From the NCBI GenBank assembly GCA_008363075.1, contig RHKK01000004.1:16065-80064 (forward strand): DNA of 64,000 nucleotides, written 5' to 3'. How positions within the stretch are numbered: position 1 is the first letter of the stretch; every line of letters begins with the position of its first letter. Shown here piece after piece: positions 34,930-43,101 of the stretch. Under the pieces are notes generated by a model. The model did no database searches, was not told the DNA's origin, and saw nothing but the letters and a program-made list of their open reading frames with translations. A program made the position numbers and the translations under genes. The stretch is from Candidatus Uhrbacteria bacterium. GTDB taxonomy: Bacteria; Patescibacteriota; Patescibacteriia; 2-12-FULL-60-25.

Positions 34930-34944
34930 TGGCACCATGGGGGC

Positions 34945-35919
34945 ATGAAGGCAAAAGGGCGAACAAGGGTCGCCGTACTGCTCGGAGGGAGCTCGTCGGA
35001 ACGAGCCGTTTCTTTGGTCTCCGGCAGGATGGCGCTGAAATACCTCCCGTCCGACCGGTTCAAAACGACCCCGTACGACCCCGCCAAGACGAAGGACTTG
35101 GTGCGGCTCATCAAGGACGCACAGGCGGGGAAGATCGACGTCGTGTTCAATGCCTTGCACGGGACGCACGGCGAGGACGGCCACGTCCAGGGCCTGCTCG
35201 AGATTCTTGGCTTACCATACACGGGTTCCGGGGTCTTGGCTTCAGCGACGGCGTTCGATAAGTCGGCGGCGAAGGAGGCGTATCGCCGCGCGCGCATTCC
35301 ATCACCGAAGGGAATGAAGGTGACAGGGGAAGCGTTCCGGCGCGACCCATCAGGCGTCCTGAAAAAGCTCCATGACCAGCTCGGCCATGCGATCGTCGTG
35401 AAGCCGAACGCGTCCGGGTCCAGTGTCGGGCTCTCGGTACGCCCGGTACGGAAGGCATGGAAAAGCGCCATCGCGAAAGCGTTACGTGAAGACGCGCACG
35501 CGTGCCTCGTCGAGGCGTTGATCAAGGGACGCGAACTTACGGTTCCGGTTCTCGAAAAGAAGGGGGTGCCGCATGCGATGCCGGTGATCGAAATTCGGAC
35601 GGCATCGGGTCTCTTCGACTATCAGGCGAAGTATCACGATAAACGCACGCAGGAGATCTGTCCCGCGCCGATCTCGCGGCATGCGACCCGACTCGCCACA
35701 CGTTTCGCGCTGAAGGCACATGCGGCAATCGGGTGTCGCGGCTACTCGCGTACGGATATGATTCTCGACGAGCGCGGTCGCCTCTGGACGCTCGAGACGA
35801 ACACGTTGCCCGGGCTTACGCCCGCGTCACTTTTACCAAAGGCCGCAAGGGAGGAAGGGATGGAGTATCCCGAGCTTCTCGTGCGCATCCTCGCCGAAGC
35901 ACGAAGCGACGATAAATAA
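34945..35919 (+). CDS. ddl: D-alanine--D-alanine ligase
   Basis: A 324-residue ATP-grasp enzyme that joins two D-alanines for peptidoglycan precursors. N-terminal VAVLLGGSSSERAVSLVSG, central NALHGTHGEDGHVQGLLE with GLPYTGSGVLASA, ATP-binding HAIVVKPNASGSSVGLSV, and the metal-binding end LETNTLPGLTPASLLPKAA. It works directly with Alr encoded upstream. Confidence 0.96.
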   Translation: MKAKGRTRVAVLLGGSSSERAVSLVSGRMALKYLPSDRFKTTPYDPAKTKDLVRLIKDAQAGKIDVVFNALHGTHGEDGHVQGLLEILGLPYTGSGVLASATAFDKSAAKEAYRRARIPSPKGMKVTGEAFRRDPSGVLKKLHDQLGHAIVVKPNASGSSVGLSVRPVRKAWKSAIAKALREDAHACLVEALIKGRELTVPVLEKKGVPHAMPVIEIRTASGLFDYQAKYHDKRTQEICPAPISRHATRLATRFALKAHAAIGCRGYSRTDMILDERGRLWTLETNTLPGLTPASLLPKAAREEGMEYPELLVRILAEARSDDK

Positions 35920-35935
35920 TATATAATATATTATT
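35915..35935 (+). promoter_or_regulatory. AT-only palindrome with TATAAT directly before ftsQ
   Basis: The arms AATAATATAT and ATATATTATT flank a single A, ending at the base before the ATG (35936). It contains a perfect -10 TATAAT at 35922-35927, eight bases from the start codon, so the transcript would be leaderless or nearly so. Confidence 0.6.
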
Positions 35936-36787
35936 ATGCGCATGAAGCGACGGGTCAGGCTCGAGGCGGGGGACGTGAACCGTGGTCTCCGGCAGGCCAA
36001 ATCCGCCAAACGGCGCGTGGTGTTTGTATTGCTCGGCGTCGGTGCGGTATTCGGCTGGATATATTTGGTGTTCATCAGCGATGTTTTTTCCGTGAATGCC
36101 GTCGAGGTGAGGGGAGCGAAGGACCTGGATCCCGTGGAAGTGACGAGGGAAGTCTTAGACATCCTGGACGCGCGAGCGGAATTTCGTCCCTGGCCTCCTC
36201 GTCATGCGTGGTTTATCGATCCTCATTCGCTTGAAGAGAAGATAAAAAACAGACTTTTCGTACTGAACGCAACTGTGGAAAAGTCATGGGACAACATTTT
36301 ACGACTCTCGATAGAGGAGAGGGTGAAACGGGTGATATTCCATTCACATCAGCAATATTTTTGGCTTGATCTTGAAGGAATCGCAGCGCAGGAGCTTTCG
36401 GATGAAGAAAGACGAGACGCACAGGCCCGCCTCCTCGGTCATCGTTCCGTGCGTCCCGACGAGCCTCCGATCATCAAACGTGATTTGAATGAACTGGTAG
36501 CGCCGGGTTTTGTTCTGACGGAAGCAAACGAGGCGCGGGCTTGGATCAGTTTATCTGAACAACTGGGTGCCGCAGGACTCTCGTATCGTGAATTTGAGCC
36601 TCCTACGGCCTCCAGCAGCCTTTTCAGGGTATTGAGCATCGAAGGATATACCGTACTAATGGATATAACGGCTCCGATTGAAAGCCAGGTCCACACGTAT
36701 CAGGCCTTCATCAAAAACAAGCCTGAAGACCTCGGACAGCCCGAATATATCGATGTACGTGTGCCGGGGCGCGTTTATTTGAAATAG
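35936..36787 (+). CDS. ftsQ: FtsQ/DivIB-like cell-division protein
   Basis: A 283-residue bitopic membrane protein of the divisome. A basic cytoplasmic tail is followed by the helix VVFVLLGVGAVFGWIYLVFI, a POTRA-type domain (VFSVNAVEVRGAKDLDPVEV, then SLEEKIKNRLFVLNATVEK), and a C-terminal beta domain ending YIDVRVPGRVYLK, the usual FtsQ ending. Base composition is more AT-rich than its neighbours from about 36200 on. Assignment rests on architecture, the C-terminal motif and location after ddl, where ftsQ commonly sits. Confidence 0.82.
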   Translation: MRMKRRVRLEAGDVNRGLRQAKSAKRRVVFVLLGVGAVFGWIYLVFISDVFSVNAVEVRGAKDLDPVEVTREVLDILDARAEFRPWPPRHAWFIDPHSLEEKIKNRLFVLNATVEKSWDNILRLSIEERVKRVIFHSHQQYFWLDLEGIAAQELSDEERRDAQARLLGHRSVRPDEPPIIKRDLNELVAPGFVLTEANEARAWISLSEQLGAAGLSYREFEPPTASSSLFRVLSIEGYTVLMDITAPIESQVHTYQAFIKNKPEDLGQPEYIDVRVPGRVYLK

Positions 36788-37097
36788 AGACATGAGCTGA
36801 TTTTTCCTCAAGCATCCGCAACAGCAAGCATCTGCAACGAAAAATCTGCGATAATGTTATAAGGACACCGGTTCGTGTTCAATCACTAGTGTTCCTATAA
36901 GCAGATTTTACGACGACATAGCGTTCGTAAAATCTGCGTTAATGTTATACGTCGCTAAAGTCTCGTCAGACTCACCTTAAGCGACGTATAACATATATTG
37001 TGCGACCCATGTGTATCCAACCGTTTCAACCTCGACGATCGCAACCCCATCCCCTCCCCGCCCAATTTTTTTGCGTGTTCGAGTCGAGGCTTTTTTT
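36788..37097. repeat. Gene-free stretch with tandem structured repeats
   Basis: It holds two related units. Each begins AAAATCTGCG (36841 and 36929), continues to GTTATA, and opens an inverted repeat. Unit 1 arm GTTATAAGGACAC (36856-36868) pairs imperfectly with 36889-36901. GCAGATTTTACGA (36901-36913) pairs with TCGTAAAATCTGC (36925-36937). GTTATACGTCGCT (36944-36956) pairs with AGCGACGTATAAC (36980-36992). Upstream, CAAGCATC.GCAAC occurs twice. CCTCGAC (37030-37036) and GTCGAGG (37083-37089) followed by eight T may terminate ftsQ transcription. I see no coding frame. Confidence 0.7.
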
Positions 37098-37721
37098 TCA
37101 TTCCACCGGGGATTTTGGTTGCCACATATAAACATCCCAGAACGCCTTGAAGCTCGCGAGCAAATCGCGTCCGAGGAAAAAACCGATCCGTCGGTATGTT
37201 CTCCGATCCGCAGCCAGACCCTGCACATCGATGCCGAATGAGTCGCACAAGAACAATGCGCGGCTCAAATGGAAACGCTGCGTCACGACGACGGCTTCCG
37301 TGATGCCATACACTTGTGCCGCGCGTTTGCAGCTCTCGTAAGTCCGATAGCCGTGTCCGTCCACGACGATATCCCCTGCAGGGACGCCGGCTTCGTGCGC
37401 CACACGTGCCATGGTTTCAACTTCGTTGATATGGAACGCGCCGTCATCGCCGGTCATGAGCAGCGTGCGCACCTTTCCGTCCTTATACGCGTCTACCGCC
37501 TCCATGACTCGGTCTTCAAGTGCGTCCGACGGCGTTCCGTCCTGCTTCACGCTCGCGCCGAGCACGATCGCGTATTCCACGGGACGCAGGTCCCCGCGCT
37601 GATTCACGATCGACCCGGCTTCGACGAATTGCACGTACCCGATCGCCCCCACGATCAACAGCGCCGTTGCGGTGACGGCGCCCGTGAGTCCGAGGAGCGT
37701 TCGCTTGAGGAGAAGTTTCAT
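37098..37721 (-). CDS. SanA/YdcF-like DUF218 membrane protein
   Basis: A 207-residue DUF218 protein with one N-terminal helix (TATALLIVGAIGYVQFV) and the DUF218 motifs AIVLGASVKQDGTPS, LLMTGDDG, DGHGYRTYESCKRAA and VVVTQRFHLSRALFLCDSFG. SanA-type proteins affect envelope barrier function; the enzymatic reaction is not established. Its ATG overlaps the rmuC stop by four bases, so the two are co-translated. Confidence 0.9.
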   Translation of the reverse strand: MKLLLKRTLLGLTGAVTATALLIVGAIGYVQFVEAGSIVNQRGDLRPVEYAIVLGASVKQDGTPSDALEDRVMEAVDAYKDGKVRTLLMTGDDGAFHINEVETMARVAHEAGVPAGDIVVDGHGYRTYESCKRAAQVYGITEAVVVTQRFHLSRALFLCDSFGIDVQGLAADRRTYRRIGFFLGRDLLASFKAFWDVYMWQPKSPVE

Positions 37722-38770
37722 TCGTCAAAATCCTGCGGCTTGTCCAGGATCATTGATTGTACCCCGATTCCCTCTCCGGTGATACGCACGACGTCCTTGT
37801 CGATCTTCGTGAATTCCTTTCCGGCGAGATTATACTGGTTCACCGCCGTGCCGAGCGCGCGTCCGACGGCATCGTGTTTTTCCTGGTACGCCGAGAGATG
37901 TTTTTGCAGTTCCATGACGCGTTTGCGGATCTCTTGCGCTTGTTCCTCGATCTTGAGCGCCTTGAGACCCTGCAACACCGTCTGGAGATACGCCGTAAAC
38001 GATGTGGGAGAGACGATAATGACATGCCACTTGGCGGCGGCGCGCTGCAAAATGCTCTCGGTATCCTCCCCCACCTCGCCGATCTTGTTGATGAGTAGGT
38101 CGTAATAGATCGCCTCATGCGGGATGAACATGAACGCGAATTCCATCGTCCCCTCCTCCGGCCGCACGTATTTTGCCGTTTCCTTGATACGCAGCTTCAA
38201 ATCGCCGATGAACGCCTTTTCATACCGTTCGCGTTCTTCCGGCGTCTGCGCCTCGACGAGACGGTTGTAATTCTCGAGGCTGAATTTGGAGTCGATCGGC
38301 ACGATCTTGTCGCGTACGAAAAGAGCCGCGTCCACGATCTCCCCGTCGCGAAACTTGTATTGCATCTCGTATTGATCCGGTGCGAAGACGTTTTTGAGCA
38401 GCGTCTCGAGATAATACTCGCCGAGGATGCCGCGCTGCTTCGGGTTTGTGAGGATGCGCTGCAAATTCTCAAGCTGGCCGGAAAAATTCAGCACCTGCTT
38501 ATTCGTTTCTTCGATTTTTGCCAACCGCTCCGTCACGTCGCGCACGGCGCCGGTCATGTGATGGCTCGACGCCTGTTGCGTGCGGACGTTCTCGGACAAC
38601 GTCTGTCGGAGGTCCTGGTCCAGCGCTTCCAGGCGGTTTTGGAGCATGAGAAGAGCCTGCGGATCGATTGCGGACCCGCTCCCCTGCCGGCGTGTCAGGA
38701 GCCAGACCAGGATCGCGAAACCGGCCACCAAAACGGCGCAGATAACAAACAAAGCGACGATGTCGTTCAT
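37718..38770 (-). CDS. rmuC: RmuC-family DNA recombination protein
   Basis: About 350 residues. An N-terminal membrane helix (IVALFVICAVLVAGFAILVWLL) is followed by a coiled coil and the RmuC nuclease-like core: ILGEYYLETLLKN, DAALFVRDKIVPIDSKF and EFAFMFIPHEAIYYDL, then a C-terminal coiled coil. RmuC limits recombination at inverted repeats in E. coli, which is notable given the inverted repeats in this genome. The ATG at 38770 starts at the membrane helix; a start at 38836 would add a run of basic residues. Confidence 0.92.
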   Translation of the reverse strand: MNDIVALFVICAVLVAGFAILVWLLTRRQGSGSAIDPQALLMLQNRLEALDQDLRQTLSENVRTQQASSHHMTGAVRDVTERLAKIEETNKQVLNFSGQLENLQRILTNPKQRGILGEYYLETLLKNVFAPDQYEMQYKFRDGEIVDAALFVRDKIVPIDSKFSLENYNRLVEAQTPEERERYEKAFIGDLKLRIKETAKYVRPEEGTMEFAFMFIPHEAIYYDLLINKIGEVGEDTESILQRAAAKWHVIIVSPTSFTAYLQTVLQGLKALKIEEQAQEIRKRVMELQKHLSAYQEKHDAVGRALGTAVNQYNLAGKEFTKIDKDVVRITGEGIGVQSMILDKPQDFDE

Positions 38771-38799
38771 GTCCGTATTCTGGCCCACCGGCGCGGCTC

Positions 38800-38828
38800 T
38801 TGCAAACTTTGCCACGAGTTTGTATCTT
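38800..38828 (+). promoter_or_regulatory. Promoter for the acidic protein
   Basis: TTGCAA (38800-38805), 17-base spacer, TATCTT (38823-38828). It is divergent from rmuC. Confidence 0.45.
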
Positions 38829-38856
38829 CGCCGCATTGATCGAAAAACACATCGCT

Positions 38857-39144
38857 ATGAACGCCATCAATCTCCCCACCGGTCCCTCGAGCTGGGATCG
38901 CGACATGCAGGGCCTCGATGAGGACCCGGAATCGGAAAACCTTGCCGCTTTAGGCATGCACCTTATCGGGAACGATGAGGAAGAGGATGAGGAAGAGGAG
39001 GAAAGCAAAGAGGGCGAGCCGGAGGAGGAAAAGGACGAGGAAGAGGATGAGCCGGAAGAGCTCGACGAGCTGAAGGAGCTCGACCGTCTCGAAAAAGAAC
39101 TGAAGGAAGAAGACCCCGCGGTGTTGGTTGACGAGGAAGAATAG
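38857..39144 (+). CDS. Highly acidic small protein
   Basis: A 95-residue protein. The first 40 residues (NLPTGPSSWDRDMQGLDEDP) look foldable, and the remaining 55 are almost entirely Glu, Asp, Lys and Leu (for example DELKELDRLEKELKEED), predicting a charged helix or disordered tail. No family is recognised and a function cannot be inferred. A promoter lies upstream and the gene at 39176 follows closely. Confidence 0.65.
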   Translation: MNAINLPTGPSSWDRDMQGLDEDPESENLAALGMHLIGNDEEEDEEEEESKEGEPEEEKDEEEDEPEELDELKELDRLEKELKEEDPAVLVDEEE

Positions 39145-39175
39145 ACATGATAGATGAAAGGCCTGGAGGTGCCCA

Positions 39176-39454
39176 ATGGACGTCGCAGAAGCAACTCGGC
39201 GGGCCCTGGGGGATCACCTCCGGGAGGCCTTCGCCAAGCCAGGGGCAGGCAAGCCCCACCGTATCTTCATACCGTTGTGCGACACGCTGTGGTCGCACGT
39301 GCAGCCCTCGATCGTGGCGCTCGGCGCCGCACCGGATCCCGCGAAGCGTCACAGCTTCAAGGGCGAGATCGAAGTGGACCCCGGCACGCGCCGGCTCATC
39401 CGCTTCCGGTTCTACGGCCACCGTCGCATCCTCGTCGCCCATTGCCTGAAGTGA
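39176..39454 (+). CDS. Hypothetical protein with strong Shine-Dalgarno
   Basis: A 92-residue protein with ATG at 39176, supported by GGAGG at 39165-39169 and six-base spacing. The sequence contains HRIFIPLCDTLWSHVQPSIV and ends in RFRFYGHRRILVAHCLK, giving a mixed alpha/beta pattern without membrane helices. No family is recognised. A strong terminator follows immediately. Confidence 0.65.
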   Translation: MDVAEATRRALGDHLREAFAKPGAGKPHRIFIPLCDTLWSHVQPSIVALGAAPDPAKRHSFKGEIEVDPGTRRLIRFRFYGHRRILVAHCLK

Positions 39455-39457
39455 CCC

Positions 39458-39482
39458 GCCCCGAATACCCCGGGGCTTTTTT
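39458..39482 (+). terminator. Rho-independent terminator
   Basis: GCCCCG (39458-39463), loop, CGGGGC (39471-39476), then six T (39477-39482). It also borders the 3' end of nrdA on the other strand. Confidence 0.85.
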
Positions 39483-41386
39483 CATTGACACACCGCACAT
39501 TCCTCGTTGGCCACATCTCGCTTGATGGATTGCGCGTCGATCGACTCGGCCTGGATCGGCGCGGCGGAACGGAGGTAGTACAAGCTCTTCACGCCAAGTT
39601 TCCAAGCGAGCAAGTGCACCTCATGCAGGTATTTGCCCGAGATCGGTGTCGGGAAAAACAGATTAAGCGACTGCGCTTGGTCGATATACGGCTGTCGATC
39701 CGCGGCTTGCTGGATCAGTTCGCGCATATTCATCTCGTACGGCGTGCGGAACACGGCCTTCTCCTCCGGCGTCAGCCCCTCGAGGTTCATCACACTTCCC
39801 TTGTCCGCGATGATCTTCTTCCACGTCTCGTTCGTATTCATCCCCTTCGACTCGAGTAGTTTCACGAGATGCTTGTTCTTGTAGAGGAAGCTGCCGGACA
39901 ACGTCTTTTGCAGGAACGCGTTGCCGGAAATCGGTTCGATGGACGGCGTCGCCTCGTTGCAGATGAAGCTCGTGGACGCCGTCGGTTGGATGCTCGTGAC
40001 GTATGAGTTCCGCCTCGTTCCCCCGTCGAGCGGCAACCCACGCTCGCGAGCGAGGCGCTCCGAAGCGGCATGGGCGTGTTTTTGGATCGTCGAGAAGACT
40101 TCCTTGTTGATATTGCGCGCCATGACGCTCTCGAACGGTACCATCCGACTCATGAGATAGCCGTGATAGCCCATGACGCCCAAACCGATCGATCGCTCGT
40201 GCCGTACGGAATTGACCGCCTTCTTGAACTCGATCGGATCCGCCATTTCGCAGAACGTCTCGAGATTGTTGTCGAGCGCGGTGACGCAGTCATAGGTGAT
40301 CTGTTCAATCTTGTCCTTCCATTCCTCCCATTTCTCGATGTTGAGGTTCCCGAGGCAGCAAACGGCCGTGCGCGTCTCGTCCGTCGGCAGCACGATTTCC
40401 GTGCACAGATTGCTCTGACGCACGACGAGGCCTTTCTCCTTGTGGTGCGGCGGCAGTGCGCGGTTCACGGTGTCGATGTAGATGATATACGGCTCCCCCG
40501 TCTCGGCGCGCATCGTCAAAATCTTGCGCCAGATTTCGAGCGCGTTGAGTCTGCCCGTCACCGTTTTGTAATGCGGATCGATGAGATCGTATTCGCGATT
40601 GTCCTCCACGGCTTTCATGAATTCGTCGGTAATGACGAGGCCGTGGTTGATGTTGAGGCATTTGCGGTCGATGTCGCCGCCGGTCGGCTTGCGGATCTCC
40701 AGAAAGTCCTCGATGTCCGGATGATCGATGCGCAGGTACGCCGCGGCCGCTCCGCGCCGGATCGAGTTGCGCGAGATGGCGATCGTTTCGGAATCCATGA
40801 TTTTGAGGAACGGAATCACGCCGGACGATTTGAGACCGCTCGCTTTAAGCGGGGCGTTTTGACCGCGCAGTTGCGACCAGTCCGTCCCGATACCGCCGCC
40901 GTATTTCGAAAGGAACGCGTTTTCGCGGTAGATGTCGAAAATCCCTTCAAGCGTGTCGGGAACCGTATTGAGAAAGCAGGAAATGGGCAGGCCCTTCTTC
41001 GTTCCGATATTCATCATCGTCGGCGAGGCAGGTACGTACCAGCAGCGCGCCATGTAGTCGTACAGACGCTGCGCGAGTCCCGCATCCCCGCGCGAAAGTC
41101 CCGTCGCGACGCGCGCATAGAACTCCTGCAGGTCTTCGCAAAGATTTCCGTCCGCATCACGGAGCATGTAACGGTCGCGCAAGTTTTCCAATCCGAAATA
41201 CGTCGCGCGATCCTCGAATTCCGTCGTCTTTTTGATGCTCTCATGCACCGCCCGGTCCGCCGTGTAATGCGGACAATCCCAGCTGCGTTTGCCGGCCGTG
41301 TCACGCTTGATATCGGCCAAAAGCAGATCCCGCGCGGCCGTGAGATCGTTGTTGGAGAGGGCGTCGATGACGTTGGTGTAGGACAT
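39482..41386 (-). CDS. nrdA: Class I ribonucleotide reductase, large (alpha) subunit
   Basis: A 634-residue alpha subunit reducing ribonucleotides to deoxyribonucleotides. Active-site residues are visible: the redox cysteines in LPISCFLN and TAVCCLGNLN, the NLCTEI motif with the thiyl-radical cysteine and catalytic Glu, the radical-transfer tyrosine pair in SLYYLRSA, and the swinging C-terminal CxxC (ECAVCQ). There is no N-terminal ATP-cone of about 90 residues, so the overall-activity allosteric site is missing. Last gene of the minus-strand operon TSCPD-nrdB-nrdA, separated from nrdB by a 7-base repeat array. Confidence 0.96.
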   Translation of the reverse strand: MSYTNVIDALSNNDLTAARDLLLADIKRDTAGKRSWDCPHYTADRAVHESIKKTTEFEDRATYFGLENLRDRYMLRDADGNLCEDLQEFYARVATGLSRGDAGLAQRLYDYMARCWYVPASPTMMNIGTKKGLPISCFLNTVPDTLEGIFDIYRENAFLSKYGGGIGTDWSQLRGQNAPLKASGLKSSGVIPFLKIMDSETIAISRNSIRRGAAAAYLRIDHPDIEDFLEIRKPTGGDIDRKCLNINHGLVITDEFMKAVEDNREYDLIDPHYKTVTGRLNALEIWRKILTMRAETGEPYIIYIDTVNRALPPHHKEKGLVVRQSNLCTEIVLPTDETRTAVCCLGNLNIEKWEEWKDKIEQITYDCVTALDNNLETFCEMADPIEFKKAVNSVRHERSIGLGVMGYHGYLMSRMVPFESVMARNINKEVFSTIQKHAHAASERLARERGLPLDGGTRRNSYVTSIQPTASTSFICNEATPSIEPISGNAFLQKTLSGSFLYKNKHLVKLLESKGMNTNETWKKIIADKGSVMNLEGLTPEEKAVFRTPYEMNMRELIQQAADRQPYIDQAQSLNLFFPTPISGKYLHEVHLLAWKLGVKSLYYLRSAAPIQAESIDAQSIKRDVANEECAVCQ

Positions 41387-41394
41387 AAAGGGCA

Positions 41395-41464
41395 GTTGTC
41401 AGAGTTCAGTGCGAGCTTCTAGCTTTTAGCTTTTGGCTTTGCGATTTATGAGTTTCACGTTTCA
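41395..41464. repeat. 7-base tandem repeat array between nrdB and nrdA
   Basis: Ten consecutive heptamers with a 7-base register, including CTTCTAG, CTTTTAG and CTTTTGG (41416-41436) and AGTTTCA, CGTTTCA (41451-41464). It fills almost the whole spacer between the two subunit genes. Confidence 0.85.
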
Positions 41465-41471
41465 AGACCTG

Positions 41472-42446
41472 CTACCAATCCGCGACGACCGCGCCCTTGG
41501 CGTATTCCGTCGCACGATTTTCGAAGAAATTGGTGTGTTCCTTCGCGTTGACCATCACGTCGAGCCATGAGAGCGGATTCGTGACGTTGTACGCCTTGTC
41601 GAGACCGAGATCGTTCAGCTTTTTGTCGGCCGTGTAGCGGATGTACTGCTTGACCTCCTCCGGTTTGAGTCCGGGCACCGCGCCCATGGCGAAACAGGTA
41701 TCGATGAAATGATCCTCCAGTTTCACCATGTCCTCGCAAGCCCGATAGAGCGTCCGTTTGAATTCGTCCGTCCAGATGTGCTTGTTCTCCCCCACCAACG
41801 TCCGGAAGAGGTGGCAGACGCCTTGGCTGTGCAGCGTCTCGTCGCGGATGCTCCAGGTCACGATCTGTCCCACGCCCTTCAGTTTTCCGAGACGCGGGAA
41901 GTTCATCAGAATCGCAAAACTCGAGAACAGGCTTACACCTTCCATGAAGCCGCCGAACACCGCGAGATTCAGCGCGAGCTCTTCCACGGAGCGCACGTCG
42001 AACGTCTGGATGTACTGGTACTTGTTGCGCATCGCTTCGAATTCGAGGAACGCCGAATATTCTTTCTCCGGAAGCCCGAGCGAGTCGTTCAAATATGAAT
42101 ACGCCCATACATGCGTGCTTTCCATGGCGGCAAAGGCAGAAAGCATCATTTTGATTTCAGGTTTGGGAAACGCGGGGATGAGTTTTGTGTTGTAGTTGTT
42201 ATTGACCTCGATGTCGCCTTGCGTGAAGAAGCGCAGGATCTGGATGACGAGGTTTTTTTCCTCCGCGGAGAGCGTAAAGCGATAATCCGTGATATCCGAT
42301 TCCATCGGAACCTCGATCGGGAGCCAATGCGCCTGGTTCTGCTTCTGGAAATACTCGAAAAATTGCGGATATTCGAAGGGCCGATAAAACGGACGATGTG
42401 TGAGAAGCGGACAGGCGCCAAAGAGCGGAGTCATACGCGGCGTCAC
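41472..42446 (-). CDS. nrdB: Class I ribonucleotide reductase, small (beta) subunit
   Basis: A 324-residue ferritin-like subunit that generates the radical for NrdA. All expected ligands can be placed: Asp in FTQGDIEVN, Glu and His in MESTHVWAY, Glu in FMEGVSLFSS, and Glu/His in IRDETLHSQG. The Tyr four residues after the His (MESTHVWAY) is the radical tyrosine, so this looks like a tyrosyl-radical (Ia-like) enzyme rather than a Phe-substituted Ic form. The GTG at 42446 overlaps the upstream stop (GTGA); the ATG at 42434 is the alternative. Confidence 0.95.
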   Translation of the reverse strand: MTPRMTPLFGACPLLTHRPFYRPFEYPQFFEYFQKQNQAHWLPIEVPMESDITDYRFTLSAEEKNLVIQILRFFTQGDIEVNNNYNTKLIPAFPKPEIKMMLSAFAAMESTHVWAYSYLNDSLGLPEKEYSAFLEFEAMRNKYQYIQTFDVRSVEELALNLAVFGGFMEGVSLFSSFAILMNFPRLGKLKGVGQIVTWSIRDETLHSQGVCHLFRTLVGENKHIWTDEFKRTLYRACEDMVKLEDHFIDTCFAMGAVPGLKPEEVKQYIRYTADKKLNDLGLDKAYNVTNPLSWLDVMVNAKEHTNFFENRATEYAKGAVVADW

Positions 42447-42943
42447 GAGGCGGGCGTGTCGAGCCGCGACAAGAATGAAGGCGCGGGTTCGTAGGCGGCG
42501 GCCGGGACGGAAGGGGCGGACTCCTTGACCTCTTGGTACATCCCGATGGATTGCCGCTCCTCCGGCGTCAGGAATTTCAACGCGAGCCAGCGGAAAATAT
42601 AGTCCACGATGGATTTTGCCTGCGGGATATTCGGATTTTGCGTCGCGCCGGACGGTTCGTAGCGGGCGTGGATGAACTTGTTACACAGGACCTTCAACGG
42701 TACGCCGTACTGCAGGCCGATCGAGATCGCGGTCGCGAATGAGTCTACGAGGCCCGCGATCGCGCTCCCCTCTTTCGTAAGCGTGATGAAGATCTCGCCC
42801 GGCTGGCCGTCTTCATAAAGACCAACCGTCAAATAGCCCTCGCAAGGACCGATCTGGAACTTGTGCGTGATGGCTTTGCGTTCGTCGGCCAGCCGGCGGC
42901 GGCGCGGCACGAAGGCATCGCCCGAGATGGGAGTCGGGGTCAT
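42443..42943 (-). CDS. Stand-alone TSCPD-domain protein (class II RNR C-terminal domain type)
   Basis: A 166-residue protein whose core (residues 13-125) matches the TSCPD domain normally found at the C-terminus of B12-dependent class II ribonucleotide reductases (NrdJ, or NrdJb when split). It has RRRRLADERKAITHKFQIG, GYLTVGLYEDGQPGEIFITL, AGLVDSFATAISIGLQYGVP and SIVDYIFRWLALKFL. A Pro/Ala tail follows. It is the first gene of the class I nrd operon and overlaps nrdB by four bases. A regulatory or accessory role for NrdAB is inferred. No class II catalytic subunit is in the window. Confidence 0.88.
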   Translation of the reverse strand: MTPTPISGDAFVPRRRRLADERKAITHKFQIGPCEGYLTVGLYEDGQPGEIFITLTKEGSAIAGLVDSFATAISIGLQYGVPLKVLCNKFIHARYEPSGATQNPNIPQAKSIVDYIFRWLALKFLTPEERQSIGMYQEVKESAPSVPAAAYEPAPSFLSRLDTPAS

Positions 42944-43069
42944 AAGTCAGGAAAAGAGACGCGTCAAATCGCGTCCGTGCTGGGCCTTCGGGAGCGTGGT
43001 CCGGTGTGTCGCGCGGCGTGTCGCCGCCCGGTCGAACCATTCGCGTGAAACGCTTCCGAGATGACCCGT

Positions 43070-43085
43070 CCACTACATCTAGTGG
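43070..43085 (-). promoter_or_regulatory. NrdR-like box 1
   Basis: CCACTACATCTAGTGG is a near-palindrome matching the NrdR box pattern (CACTA.AT.TAGTG). It lies 127 bases upstream of the first nrd operon gene, downstream of the candidate -10 TAGAAT (minus strand, 43095-43100). Confidence 0.8.
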
Positions 43086-43101
43086 TGCAATTTCGATTCT
43101 A

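Noticed and set aside
36841..36992. Integron attC sites
   Set aside because: The hairpins have a bulge and inverted arms, but the GTTRRRY/RYYYAAC core pairs are not present.
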